13,658 nt of DNA from an uncultured Ruminococcus sp. (GTDB lineage Bacteria > Bacillota > Clostridia > Oscillospirales > Ruminococcaceae). The stretch spans positions 1-13,658 of the forward strand of contig CALEPT010000193.1 of assembly GCA_937910385.1 (NCBI GenBank), given 5' to 3'. Positions 1-5,353 of this stretch are shown here, one piece after another (the first letter of the stretch is position 1; every line of letters begins with the position of its first letter). A program made the translations under genes and the position numbers. The notes below the pieces were generated by a model. It ran no database searches. It saw only the letters and a program-made list of their open reading frames with translations, and was not told the DNA's origin.

Positions 1-122
1 GAATTGAATTAATCCACGCACTTAATGCAGTTTTTAGTAAAAAGCGAAAATGGCTGTATTTCGGCGATTTTTGAAGCTTCACTTTTAGCGTATTCAAGTG
101 ATTTTAAGCAATTTTCAGTGCC

Positions 123-143
123 AATAAGTGGTAAATAAGTGGT
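123..143. repeat. Tandem 10-mer pair in the left intergenic region
   Basis: The 10-mer aataagtggt occurs twice, at 123-132 and 134-143, one base apart. The stretch 111-145 (attttcag, then ccaataagtgg) resembles 2179-2203 beyond hipA (attttcag, then ccaataaatgg). Short direct repeats of this kind are found as arm-type integrase sites at ends of integrative elements, but no integrase is visible here. The rest of 1-178 shows no convincing gene. Confidence 0.35.
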
Positions 144-178
144 TGTATCGGCGCGTCTCTACCGGAAAAAATGACCAA

Positions 179-227
179 AGCAGCTCTGATTATACGGGCA
201 AATCCCATACAGAGCTGGTGCATTTTT
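179..227 (+). terminator. Rho-independent terminator upstream of hipB
   Basis: The arms agcagctctg (179-188) and cagagctggt (210-219) pair with one mismatch around a 21-nt loop, followed by a T run at 223-227. It would end a + strand transcript coming from outside the window. It is a near copy of the hairpin after hipA at 2031-2071. Confidence 0.6.
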
Positions 228-236
228 ATTAAATTG

Positions 237-261
237 AACTGTCGCAAAATATGCGATAGTT
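237..261. repeat. Imperfect palindrome in the hipB upstream region
   Basis: The arms aactgtcgca (237-246) and tgcgatagtt (252-261) pair at 9 of 10 positions around a 5-nt centre. The core 14-mer tcgcaaaatatgcg (242-255) recurs exactly at 10145-10158 in a similar palindrome beyond the second tRNA array. Its role is not clear; it could be an extra operator or an interspersed palindrome. Confidence 0.5.
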
Positions 262-270
262 GGAAGAGTG

Positions 271-337
271 ATAAAATACAATATATTGTATTTTATATGC
301 GAATTACGATTTTAAAAAATAATATATTGCATTTTAT
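271..337. promoter_or_regulatory. Two HipB-type operators
   Basis: A perfect 26-bp palindrome lies at 271-296 (half-site ataaaatacaata). A second, imperfect copy keeps the 17-mer aatatattg(c/t)attttat at 321-337, exactly 41 bp after its counterpart at 280-296, about four helical turns. The second copy overlaps the -35 box. HipB-type antitoxins are known to bind such dyads and repress their own operon, so this is most likely the autoregulatory site of the gene starting at 391. Confidence 0.75.
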
Positions 338-355
338 TATTTGCTGTGGTATAAT
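327..355 (+). promoter_or_regulatory. hipBA promoter
   Basis: TTGCAT at 327-332 and TATAAT at 350-355 are separated by 17 bp. The -35 box lies inside the second operator copy, so repressor binding would block RNA polymerase. Confidence 0.8.
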
Positions 356-390
356 AAAACCAGCAAAAGTTGATGAAAGGAGCGTCCGTG

Positions 391-729
391 ATGAAGATAA
401 ACAGGGATTTACAGGATAAGGCTATCGCCGCGGAGCTTTCGACAAGATTCAAGCAGTACCGCATAGCCGCTTCGCTGACAAGAACAGAGCTTGCCGAGAA
501 GTCAATGGTCTCAGTCGGCACAATAGCTCGTTTTGAGAGCGACAGGGATATAGGTCTGCTCAATCTTATAAAGCTTCTCAAAGCACTTGACCTTGAAGAA
601 AAACTTGATCTGCTGATACCTGATCCGCAGGAGCGTCCTTCTCGATATATAGACAACTATACTCCTAAACAGAGGGTCAGAAAACGCAAGAAAAACGATA
701 ATGATTGGAAATGGGGCGATGAAGAATGA
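391..729 (+). CDS. hipB: HipB-like XRE-family antitoxin
   Basis: A 112-residue DNA-binding protein, predicted to be the antitoxin and repressor of the downstream HipA-type kinase. A helix-turn-helix of the XRE/Cro type covers about residues 15-65 (RTELAEKSMVSVGTIARFES), followed by a short, highly charged tail. The start was set at ATG 391 because AAAGGAG at 376-382 lies 8 nt upstream; an in-frame TTG at 370 has no ribosome site. Its stop overlaps the hipA start by four bases (ATGA), indicating translational coupling. The promoter upstream overlaps repeated dyads, so autorepression is likely. The family assignment rests on the HTH and on the hipA partner; antitoxin activity is inferred. Confidence 0.85.
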   Translation: MKINRDLQDKAIAAELSTRFKQYRIAASLTRTELAEKSMVSVGTIARFESDRDIGLLNLIKLLKALDLEEKLDLLIPDPQERPSRYIDNYTPKQRVRKRKKNDNDWKWGDEE

Positions 730-2018
730 TAAATACAGCAGAAGTGTACCTCTGGGGTACTCGTATAGGATATATTCATCAGGGCGACGATGACGCAGCG
801 GCAAGCTTTGAATATGACAAAAAGTTTCTCAGGAGTGGGATAGATCTGTCGCCGTTCAAGATGCCTTTATCTGACAGGATATATATATTCCCAGAGCTTA
901 GCCGTGTTGAAGCATTTCACGGTATCCCGGGACTGTTTGCTGACTCTCTGCCCGATAAATTCGGTAACGCTGTTATAGATAAGTGGCTTGCAGGTCAGGG
1001 ACGTTCCCCCGATACGTTTACAGCGATAGAAAGACTGTGCTACACAGGTAAACGCGGAATGGGAGCTCTTGAATATGTTCCTGCGACAAGTCCTGAGTTT
1101 ATAAACAGCGAGATAGATGTGACCGAAATGACAAAGCTTGCATCTGAGGTGTTGTCAGGCAAAGAGAGCACAGTGCTTTCCGATAAGGAAGCAAGCATAA
1201 TGCAGCTGTTGGAGATAGGCTCTTCAGCAGGCGGCGCAAGAGCAAAAGCTATCATTGCATGGAATGAAAAGACTGGCGAAGTCAAGTCAGGACAAGTGGA
1301 CGCAGGAAAAGGCTTTGATTACTGGCTCATTAAATTTGACGGAGTATCAGGTAATGGTGACCACAACTTAGCTGATAAAAAGCAGTATTCGCTTATAGAG
1401 TACGCTTACTATCTTATGGCTGTTGACCTCGGTATTGAGATGAACGAGTGCCGCATTTATGAAAAAGACGGACTTCATCATTTCATAACGAAGCGATTTG
1501 ACCGTATAAACGGCGATAAAGTACATATGCAGACTCTTGCTGCACTCGGACATTTCGACTATAACACTCCGAATGTTTGCAGTTATGAATTATATACCGA
1601 TTATGCAAAGAGACTTGGTATAGGAAAAAGCGGCATAGAGCAGATTTTCAGGCGAATGGCATTTGCTGTTATTGGAGGTAACTGCGACGATCATGTAAAG
1701 AATTTCTCATTCCTGATGAACCGTAAAGGAGAGTGGAAACTGTCTCCTGCATACGACCTGACATTTGCATATAATCCTGACAATAGGTGGATATCAAAGC
1801 ACCAGATGTCCATAAACGGTAAAACCTCAGGCATAACATCAGATGACCTTATCGCCAGCGGAAAGTCCATGGGACTTACAGCAGAGTTCTGCCATAAGAC
1901 TATATCAGAGACTGAATCCGTTGTGTCTGACTGGCTTAACTATGCCGAAAAGTGTGGTATCAGCGAGGAACGAGCAGTGGAGATACAGAGAGGGATTGAG
2001 CTCTCAAACGTGAAATAA
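726..2018 (+). CDS. hipA: HipA-like serine/threonine kinase toxin
   Basis: A 430-residue protein close to the usual HipA length (about 440). The N-terminal subdomain carries FHGIPGLFADSLPDKFG (64-80). The glycine-rich loop GSSAGGARAK (165-174) holds the serines at the place where E. coli HipA autophosphorylates. IKFDG (202-206) and ITKRFDR (254-260) follow. The catalytic motif GGNCDDHVKNFS (317-328) gives a predicted base D321 and N326, and PAYD gives the metal-binding D344. All key residues are present, so the kinase looks intact. E. coli HipA phosphorylates glutamyl-tRNA synthetase, and other HipA kinases hit other aminoacyl-tRNA synthetases; the target here is unknown. It starts within the hipB stop and depends on the hipB promoter. 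Confidence 0.9.
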   Translation: MINTAEVYLWGTRIGYIHQGDDDAAASFEYDKKFLRSGIDLSPFKMPLSDRIYIFPELSRVEAFHGIPGLFADSLPDKFGNAVIDKWLAGQGRSPDTFTAIERLCYTGKRGMGALEYVPATSPEFINSEIDVTEMTKLASEVLSGKESTVLSDKEASIMQLLEIGSSAGGARAKAIIAWNEKTGEVKSGQVDAGKGFDYWLIKFDGVSGNGDHNLADKKQYSLIEYAYYLMAVDLGIEMNECRIYEKDGLHHFITKRFDRINGDKVHMQTLAALGHFDYNTPNVCSYELYTDYAKRLGIGKSGIEQIFRRMAFAVIGGNCDDHVKNFSFLMNRKGEWKLSPAYDLTFAYNPDNRWISKHQMSINGKTSGITSDDLIASGKSMGLTAEFCHKTISETESVVSDWLNYAEKCGISEERAVEIQRGIELSNVK

Positions 2019-2030
2019 GGTAAAAAATGC

Positions 2031-2071
2031 AGCAGCTCTGTATAATCGGTCAGATCCCGTACAGAGCTGCT
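2031..2071. terminator. Bidirectional terminator after hipA
   Basis: A perfect 12-bp stem agcagctctgta/tacagagctgct (2031-2042 and 2060-2071). The + strand side is followed by attgtttta; on the - strand the stem is followed by GCATTTTTTACC, a good U tract. It can therefore end hipBA and also the RNA-ligase transcript arriving from the right. It is a near copy of 179-219. Confidence 0.7.
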
Positions 2072-2113
2072 ATTGTTTTATCAAATTTAGTTGGCGTAAA
2101 AGTCACGATTATC

Positions 2114-2146
2114 GCCTCGAAATTGTATTTAATACAATTTCGAGGC
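2114..2146. repeat. 16-bp inverted repeat with 1-nt centre
   Basis: The arms gcctcgaaattgtatt (2114-2129) and its exact complement (2131-2146) flank a single T. There is no U tract, so it is a poor terminator. Its inner part attgtattta resembles the HipB operator half-site attgtatttta, and it may be an extra binding site. It lies between the convergent hipA and RNA-ligase genes. Confidence 0.6.
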
Positions 2147-2213
2147 AAAAACCAAGAGAATCATGAAATATTATTGAAATTTTCAGAATCCCAATAAATG
2201 GTTGAATTGGATT

Positions 2214-3260
2214 TCAGTCATCATTTTTTAGCAGATACCTGTTGCTTACTACCTTCATACTCAATTCAGCGCCGATATTGCTGCTGAATACAGGCTCAGT
2301 AGGACGAATAACGATACCTTCTTTTTTACCGCCGTTAGGATAGTTTCCGTCTGCTCGTTCAAGCAGAGCTTCAACGGTTGGGTATTTAGCAGGCAGGTCT
2401 GTACCGACCTCTTCTATCGGAACAGTCGTGAACTCCAGTTCACTGCATATTTCAAGCATTCTTTCAAGTCCTATACGCTTGCCGTTCTCCATTACAGTGA
2501 AAACATACCACTCAGGTCTTTTGAGCTTCAGACGGTTCTGCTGTATACCCGGAGCGCAAAGCTCTCCTTGTACGGTGATAGAAGTAAGTCCTTCTTTTCC
2601 CATAAAGGCTTCGAGTTTTTCCTTATAGCCGCGATCGTTGACAAGCTTGTAGAAATCGCTGTTGCCGTCATCCTTGTACTCATAGTTATGACCTGTAACG
2701 TGGAAGCCGTCTTCATCTATGCTTATAGAATGGGAGCTTCCGTCCATTTTGGTGCTGATGTAGTACTCAAGTCCTGTGAACTCCTTTATGAGCCCAGGTG
2801 CAGCCTGCACCCTTGTCTCATCGGTATGAGGAATACTTCTCGGCAGGTTCCCTATGATAGTACCGCCCGAAGTTGCGCGTTCCTCTATCTCCCACTTGCG
2901 GACTCCGAGTATCTCGGTAACATCTGCTCCAAGCTCAATATCAGTCGGTATTTCGGGGAATATACTTATAGGCAGCAAAAGTCCCTGCGATACTTGTCCA
3001 CGGAATTTCTGCGTTTTAAGACGAAATCCCTCGCCTATGATGTCAGTGTTTTTGTAGCTGGACGCTCTCAGGAATTCAAACTCAGGTCTGACGGGAAGAA
3101 AGCTGTCTATCTCAAAATATACGGCTAAGTCCATAGGCTTGAACTGTCCCTTGTTTACTACGCACTGCCAGCCAAGAACATAAGCCAGTTCTATCCTGTC
3201 AGCGCCTTCGATAGGTCCTATCTTCCATATTCTTTGTATACTTGCTAATTTTCTGCTCAT
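2214..3260 (-). CDS. RNA ligase, Rnl5/DraRnl (DRB0094) type
   Basis: A 348-residue ATP-dependent RNA ligase of the Deinococcus DraRnl class (about 340 residues), which joins a 3'-OH to a 5'-phosphate, best at nicks in duplex RNA. Residues 1-120 match the N-terminal OB-type domain. The nucleotidyltransferase domain has motif I KMDGSS (K171 is the predicted AMP-lysine), motif III VQGELCAPGIQQNR (230-243), motif IV EGIVIRP (314-320) and motif V LSMKVVSNRYLLK (K336, K345). All catalytic motifs are present. The start at 3260 follows AAAGGA by 9 nt. The gene begins only 27 nt after the CCA of tRNA-Gln(UUG) on the same strand with no promoter or terminator between, so it appears to be the last gene of a tRNA operon. 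This context points to tRNA repair; the substrate is inferred. Confidence 0.88.
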   Translation of the reverse strand: MSRKLASIQRIWKIGPIEGADRIELAYVLGWQCVVNKGQFKPMDLAVYFEIDSFLPVRPEFEFLRASSYKNTDIIGEGFRLKTQKFRGQVSQGLLLPISIFPEIPTDIELGADVTEILGVRKWEIEERATSGGTIIGNLPRSIPHTDETRVQAAPGLIKEFTGLEYYISTKMDGSSHSISIDEDGFHVTGHNYEYKDDGNSDFYKLVNDRGYKEKLEAFMGKEGLTSITVQGELCAPGIQQNRLKLKRPEWYVFTVMENGKRIGLERMLEICSELEFTTVPIEEVGTDLPAKYPTVEALLERADGNYPNGGKKEGIVIRPTEPVFSSNIGAELSMKVVSNRYLLKNDD

Positions 3261-3287
3261 AATAATCATTCCTTTCATTGTTTTTTG

Positions 3288-3362
3288 TGGTTCCCGTTGG
3301 AAGGCTCGAACTTCCATTATCGGAGTCAAAGACCGATGTCCTGCCCATTAGACGAAACGGAA
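3288..3362 (-). tRNA. tRNA-Gln(UUG)
   Basis: A 75-nt cloverleaf with encoded CCA (plus-strand tgg at 3288-3290). The acceptor TTCCGTT/AACGGGA pairs with one T-G wobble; the discriminator is A, and U1-A72 is typical of tRNA-Gln. The T arm GGAAG-TTCGAGC-CTTCC is intact. The anticodon loop CTTTGAC gives TTG. The last anticodon-stem pair (31-39) is a T-T mismatch. It is the last tRNA before the ligase gene. Confidence 0.9.
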
Positions 3363-3396
3363 TGTGTGAAAACTATCTGTAAAACATGACAGTGCC

Positions 3397-3479
3397 ATAA
3401 GCGAAAGCAGACTGACAGGCTCATAAAAAGTGAGCGAGCTTGCGAGCGTCAACGTGGAAGGGAGCACAGGCACTGTGCT
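3397..3479. repeat. 61-bp repeat R1 plus CCA-abutting hairpin
   Basis: The 61-bp repeat (3397-3457; core gtgagcgagcttgcgagcgt at 3430-3449) is followed after 5 nt by a perfect hairpin AGCACAG-GCA-CTGTGCT (3463-3479) that touches the CCA of tRNA-Cys. In tRNA sense the order is tRNA, hairpin, repeat. Copies are at 3590-3671 and 10631-10715. Confidence 0.8.
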
Positions 3480-3552
3480 GGAGACTGTGACAGGATTTGA
3501 ACCTGCGCTCATGGAGTTGCAGTCCATTGCCTTTCCACTTGGCTACACAGTC
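3479..3552 (-). tRNA. tRNA-Cys(GCA)
   Basis: A 74-nt cloverleaf with encoded CCA. The acceptor GACTGTG/CACAGTC is perfect and the discriminator is U, as expected for Cys. The D arm is GCC/GGC. The anticodon arm ATGGA-CTGCAAC-TCCAT gives GCA. The T arm GCAGG-TTCAAAT-CCTGT has one G-T wobble. It is the middle tRNA of array 1. Two UGU codons occur in the leader peptide at 4123-4272. Confidence 0.95.
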
Positions 3553-3589
3553 ATCGTTGGGTATATATTACAATTTAGATACTACTGCC

Positions 3590-3671
3590 GTGAGCGAAAG
3601 CAGACTATGCTTTCTGAAAAGAGTGAGCGAGCTTGCGAGCGTCAAAGTGGACGGAGGCGCAGGCTTTGCGC
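3590..3671. repeat. 61-bp repeat R2 plus CCA-abutting hairpin
   Basis: The second copy of the 61-bp repeat (3590-3650) has no length change relative to R1. It contains an internal hairpin GAAAGC-N7-GCTTTC. After 6 nt comes a different hairpin, GCGCA-GGCTT-TGCGC (3657-3671), ending one base before the CCA of tRNA-Gln(CUG). Confidence 0.8.
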
Positions 3672-3745
3672 TGGTTCCCGCTGAAAGAATCGAACTTACA
3701 TCTTCTGCGTCAGAAGCAGATGTCCTACCATTAGACGAAGCGGAA
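3672..3745 (-). tRNA. tRNA-Gln(CUG)
   Basis: A 74-nt cloverleaf with encoded CCA. The acceptor TTCCGCT/AGCGGGA has one T-G wobble and the discriminator is A. The anticodon arm TCTGC-TTCTGAC-GCAGA gives CTG. The T stem GTAAG/CTTTC has one T-T mismatch. It is the first tRNA after the HTH gene in array 1 and reads CAG, the only Gln codon used (five times) in the leader peptide. Confidence 0.9.
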
Positions 3746-3778
3746 TTATCTCACCCCGCCCGACATGGGCGGGAGTGT

Positions 3779-4009
3779 CTAATTAGTTATAATTATCTCG
3801 TCAATAGGCACATCAAGTATATGTGCCAGTATGACTATGTTGTCGATAGAGGGCATAGCGTCTCCTCTCATCCACTTGAATATCGCTTGCGGAGTATTGA
3901 ACCCGAGTATAGTTTGAACATCAGTCACCTTGAGTCCTTTGCCTTTTATCAAAGCTCTGATGTTTGCGCCTGTTGCTATCATATCGATAGTCGGAGCTGC
4001 TATAGGCAT
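3779..4009 (-). CDS. Small XRE-type HTH regulator, module 1
   Basis: A 76-residue protein that is almost entirely one helix-turn-helix domain (about 12-72), with the recognition segment GFNTPQAIFKWMRGDA (36-51) followed by DNIVILAHILDV. The start at 4009 is supported by AAAGGTGG 8 nt upstream. About two thirds of residues match the HTH protein at 10933-11157, including a 16-residue identical block, so the two are paralogues in equivalent positions. It lies between a terminator hairpin and tRNA-Gln(CUG), and is apparently cotranscribed with the tRNAs and RNA ligase. A dyad shared by both modules next to the promoter is the natural candidate for its binding site; whether it activates or represses is not visible. 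Confidence 0.85.
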   Translation of the reverse strand: MPIAAPTIDMIATGANIRALIKGKGLKVTDVQTILGFNTPQAIFKWMRGDAMPSIDNIVILAHILDVPIDEIIITN

Positions 4010-4037
4010 AAAAATAACCACCTTTCTGAATAGAATA

Positions 4038-4078
4038 ATAAAAACCGCCTGTGTGAGTTTCATACTGCACACAGACGG
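4038..4078 (-). terminator. Attenuator terminator of module 1
   Basis: An 11-bp stem, arms ccgcctgtgtg (4045-4055) and cacacagacgg (4068-4078) on the + strand with one G-T pair, followed on the - strand by TTTTT. It lies inside the transcribed leader, between the leader ORF stop (4123) and the HTH ribosome site. Its 5' arm region (ctgcacacag at 4065-4074) can instead pair over 10 bp with 4161-4170 in the leader ORF, which would prevent termination. Confidence 0.82.
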
Positions 4079-4122
4079 CATTGTTCTATCAGAAGATGGT
4101 CGCAATGTAACACTATCTCTGC

Positions 4123-4272
4123 TCACCCTGTCAGGGCAACTGAACAAGCACTTTTCTGTCCTGTGCGCAGCAAAACTGAGCCATTATCCTCCTGCTGGAA
4201 GAAATAGCTTGACTGCTGGAAATCAAAAGCACAAATGTATGCAGACATAGCGTTGTTCATGATAGCTTTCAT
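4123..4272 (-). CDS. Leader peptide of module 1 (Gln/Cys codons)
   Basis: A 49-codon ORF starting at ATG 4272 with GAAAGGGTG six bases upstream, ending at TGA 4123-4125, about 50 nt after a consensus promoter and 45 nt before a terminator hairpin. It has five Gln codons, all CAG, as pairs at codons 19-20 and 26-27 and a single at 39, and Cys UGU at codons 14 and 43. The downstream tRNAs are Gln(CUG), Cys and Gln(UUG). Codons 35-38 (CTGCGCACAG, 4161-4170) form the antiterminator strand; codons 13-15 (TTTGTGC, 4229-4235) can compete for it. I see no protein family and infer that its job is ribosome stalling, as in trp/his-type leaders. Confidence 0.78.
   Translation of the reverse strand: MKAIMNNAMSAYICAFDFQQSSYFFQQEDNGSVLLRTGQKSACSVALTG
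4229..4235 (-). promoter_or_regulatory. Attenuator region 1 of module 1
   Basis: TTTGTGC in leader codons 13-15, including Cys codon 14, can pair with GCACAGG starting inside the antiterminator segment (five Watson-Crick and two G-U pairs). A ribosome stalled at Cys14 or the first Gln pair would mask it and free the antiterminator. This is a manual pairing and has not been folded. Confidence 0.5.
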
Positions 4273-4302
4273 TGTTTTCACCCTTTCGTTAGTAAGAATT
4301 CC

Positions 4303-4315
4303 GGGAGCTTTTCCC
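4303..4315 (-). promoter_or_regulatory. 5' leader hairpin, module 1
   Basis: GGGA-AAAGC-TCCC in the RNA, just after the predicted transcription start. Module 2 has a different hairpin at the equivalent place (11421-11434). It may stabilise the leader RNA or help RNA polymerase pause. Confidence 0.45.
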
Positions 4316-4328
4316 TTGTGTTGACATC

Positions 4329-4374
4329 ATTATATCACGTCACTATGAAAATGTCAAGTAAACCTGTGGTATAG
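4329..4374 (-). promoter_or_regulatory. Module 1 promoter with adjacent dyad operator
   Basis: On the - strand, TTGACA (4352-4357) and TATAAT (4329-4334) have a 17-bp spacer, a perfect consensus promoter. Directly upstream, abutting the -35, is the dyad gtaaacctgtggtatag (+ strand, 4358-4374), of the form GTAAACC-N3-GGTATA. The same dyad abuts the -35 of module 2 at 11486-11502. It is probably the site for the XRE proteins encoded by the modules. Confidence 0.82.
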
Positions 4375-4379
4375 TTTTT

Positions 4380-4435
4380 ATCGGCAAGAATTTCTATGCA
4401 TAATCATTGATTTCTTGCCGATAATGTGATATAAT
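4380..4435 (+). promoter_or_regulatory. fic promoter within an 11-bp inverted repeat
   Basis: TTGATT (4407-4412) and TATAAT (4430-4435) with a 17-bp spacer. The perfect inverted repeat atcggcaagaa (4380-4390) and ttcttgccgat (4412-4422) spans the -35 box and spacer. This is a likely operator, perhaps for the HTH domain of the Fic protein itself. The promoter is divergent from the tRNA/ligase operon. Confidence 0.7.
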
Positions 4436-4455
4436 AGAACTATGGAGGTGATACC

Positions 4456-5346
4456 GTGGAATACAGAAGTGTAGCCGAAATGGCTGAATTATGGGGGATA
4501 TCCGAGCGTACAGTCCGCAACTACTGTGCGGAAAGACGCATCGAAGGCGCTGTCCTTATCGGCAAAACATGGAAAATCCCTGCCGATGCTGTCAGACCGG
4601 GACGCCGTAAACTGAAACGTCCCGATACTCTGCTTGAGGTTCTCAGAGAGCAGAAAAGCAGTAATCAGCACGGTGGTATCTATCACAAGTTGCAGATTGA
4701 GCTGACCTATAATTCCAATCATATTGAGGGAAGCAAGCTGACACACGACCAGACTCGCTACATCTTCGAGACTAACACTTTAGGCTTTGAAAATGAAGCC
4801 GTTAACGTCGACGATATCGTCGAAACGGTCAACCACTTCCGCTGTATCGACTATGTTATCGAGAACGCAGAAAAGCCTTTAACAGAGGCGTTTATCAAGG
4901 AGCTTCACAAGATGCTGAAAACAGGTACTGCCGACAGCAGAAAGGAATGGTTTGCAGTTGGCAAGTATAAGAAGTTCGCTAATGAGGTCGGCGGCGAAAT
5001 GACTGCTGCTCCCGATGAAGTGCCTGCACAAATGAAAAAGCTCGTATCACAGTACAATGACCTGAAAAAAATCGCGCTTGAAGATATAATTGACTTCCAC
5101 TATCAGTTTGAGTCCATACATCCATTTCAGGACGGCAACGGCAGAGTCGGCAGGCTAATAATGCTGAAGGAGTGCCTGCACCATAGTATAGTTCCGTTCA
5201 TCATATCCGACGATCTGAAGATGTTCTATTACCGCGGACTCAAAAACTGGGAACAGGAACGCGGCTGGCTGACGGATACGGTGCTGACTGCACAGGACCG
5301 CTTCAAGGCTTATCTTGATTATTTTCAGATCAGATATCAGGAGTGA
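4456..5346 (+). CDS. Fic-domain protein with N-terminal HTH
   Basis: A 296-residue Fic/DOC protein, predicted to transfer AMP (or a related nucleotide moiety) to a protein hydroxyl. Residues 1-45 form a MerR/excisionase-like HTH (SVAEMAELWGISERTVRNYC). The inhibitory helix motif S/TxxxEG is present as SNHIEG (87-92), so this is a class II, self-inhibited Fic. The catalytic motif HPFQDGNGRVGR (222-233) is complete, with H222. The start is GTG at 4456: GGAGGTG at 4444-4450 lies 5 nt upstream, and the nearby ATG is out of frame. The stop lies 7 nt before the ogt start, so the two are probably an operon. The inverted repeat in its promoter suggests autoregulation. The target protein is unknown. 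Confidence 0.9.
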   Translation: MEYRSVAEMAELWGISERTVRNYCAERRIEGAVLIGKTWKIPADAVRPGRRKLKRPDTLLEVLREQKSSNQHGGIYHKLQIELTYNSNHIEGSKLTHDQTRYIFETNTLGFENEAVNVDDIVETVNHFRCIDYVIENAEKPLTEAFIKELHKMLKTGTADSRKEWFAVGKYKKFANEVGGEMTAAPDEVPAQMKKLVSQYNDLKKIALEDIIDFHYQFESIHPFQDGNGRVGRLIMLKECLHHSIVPFIISDDLKMFYYRGLKNWEQERGWLTDTVLTAQDRFKAYLDYFQIRYQE

Positions 5347-5353
5347 TGAAAGC

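Noticed and set aside
171..419. Open frame across the hipB upstream region
   Set aside because: It runs through a terminator, two operators and the hipB promoter, has no ribosome site and no sensible protein composition.
2568..3128. Long plus-strand frame opposite the RNA ligase
   Set aside because: It is antisense to a gene with all ligase motifs, has no ribosome site or family resemblance, and appears to be a shadow of codon bias.
3397..3671. CRISPR array from the repeated gtgagcgagc units
   Set aside because: Only two copies here (one more 7 kb away), separated by tRNA genes rather than uniform spacers, and no cas genes.
3779..4147. A longer form of the module 1 HTH protein starting upstream of 4009
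   Set aside because: The extension would be translated through the terminator hairpin and lacks a ribosome site; ATG 4009 has AAAGGTGG at the right distance and matches the paralogue's start.
4020..4290. T-box riboswitch controlling the tRNA module
   Set aside because: I looked for the conserved AGGGUGGNACCGCG box and a specifier loop. Only short partial matches occur, while a translated leader ORF with stall codons explains the region better.
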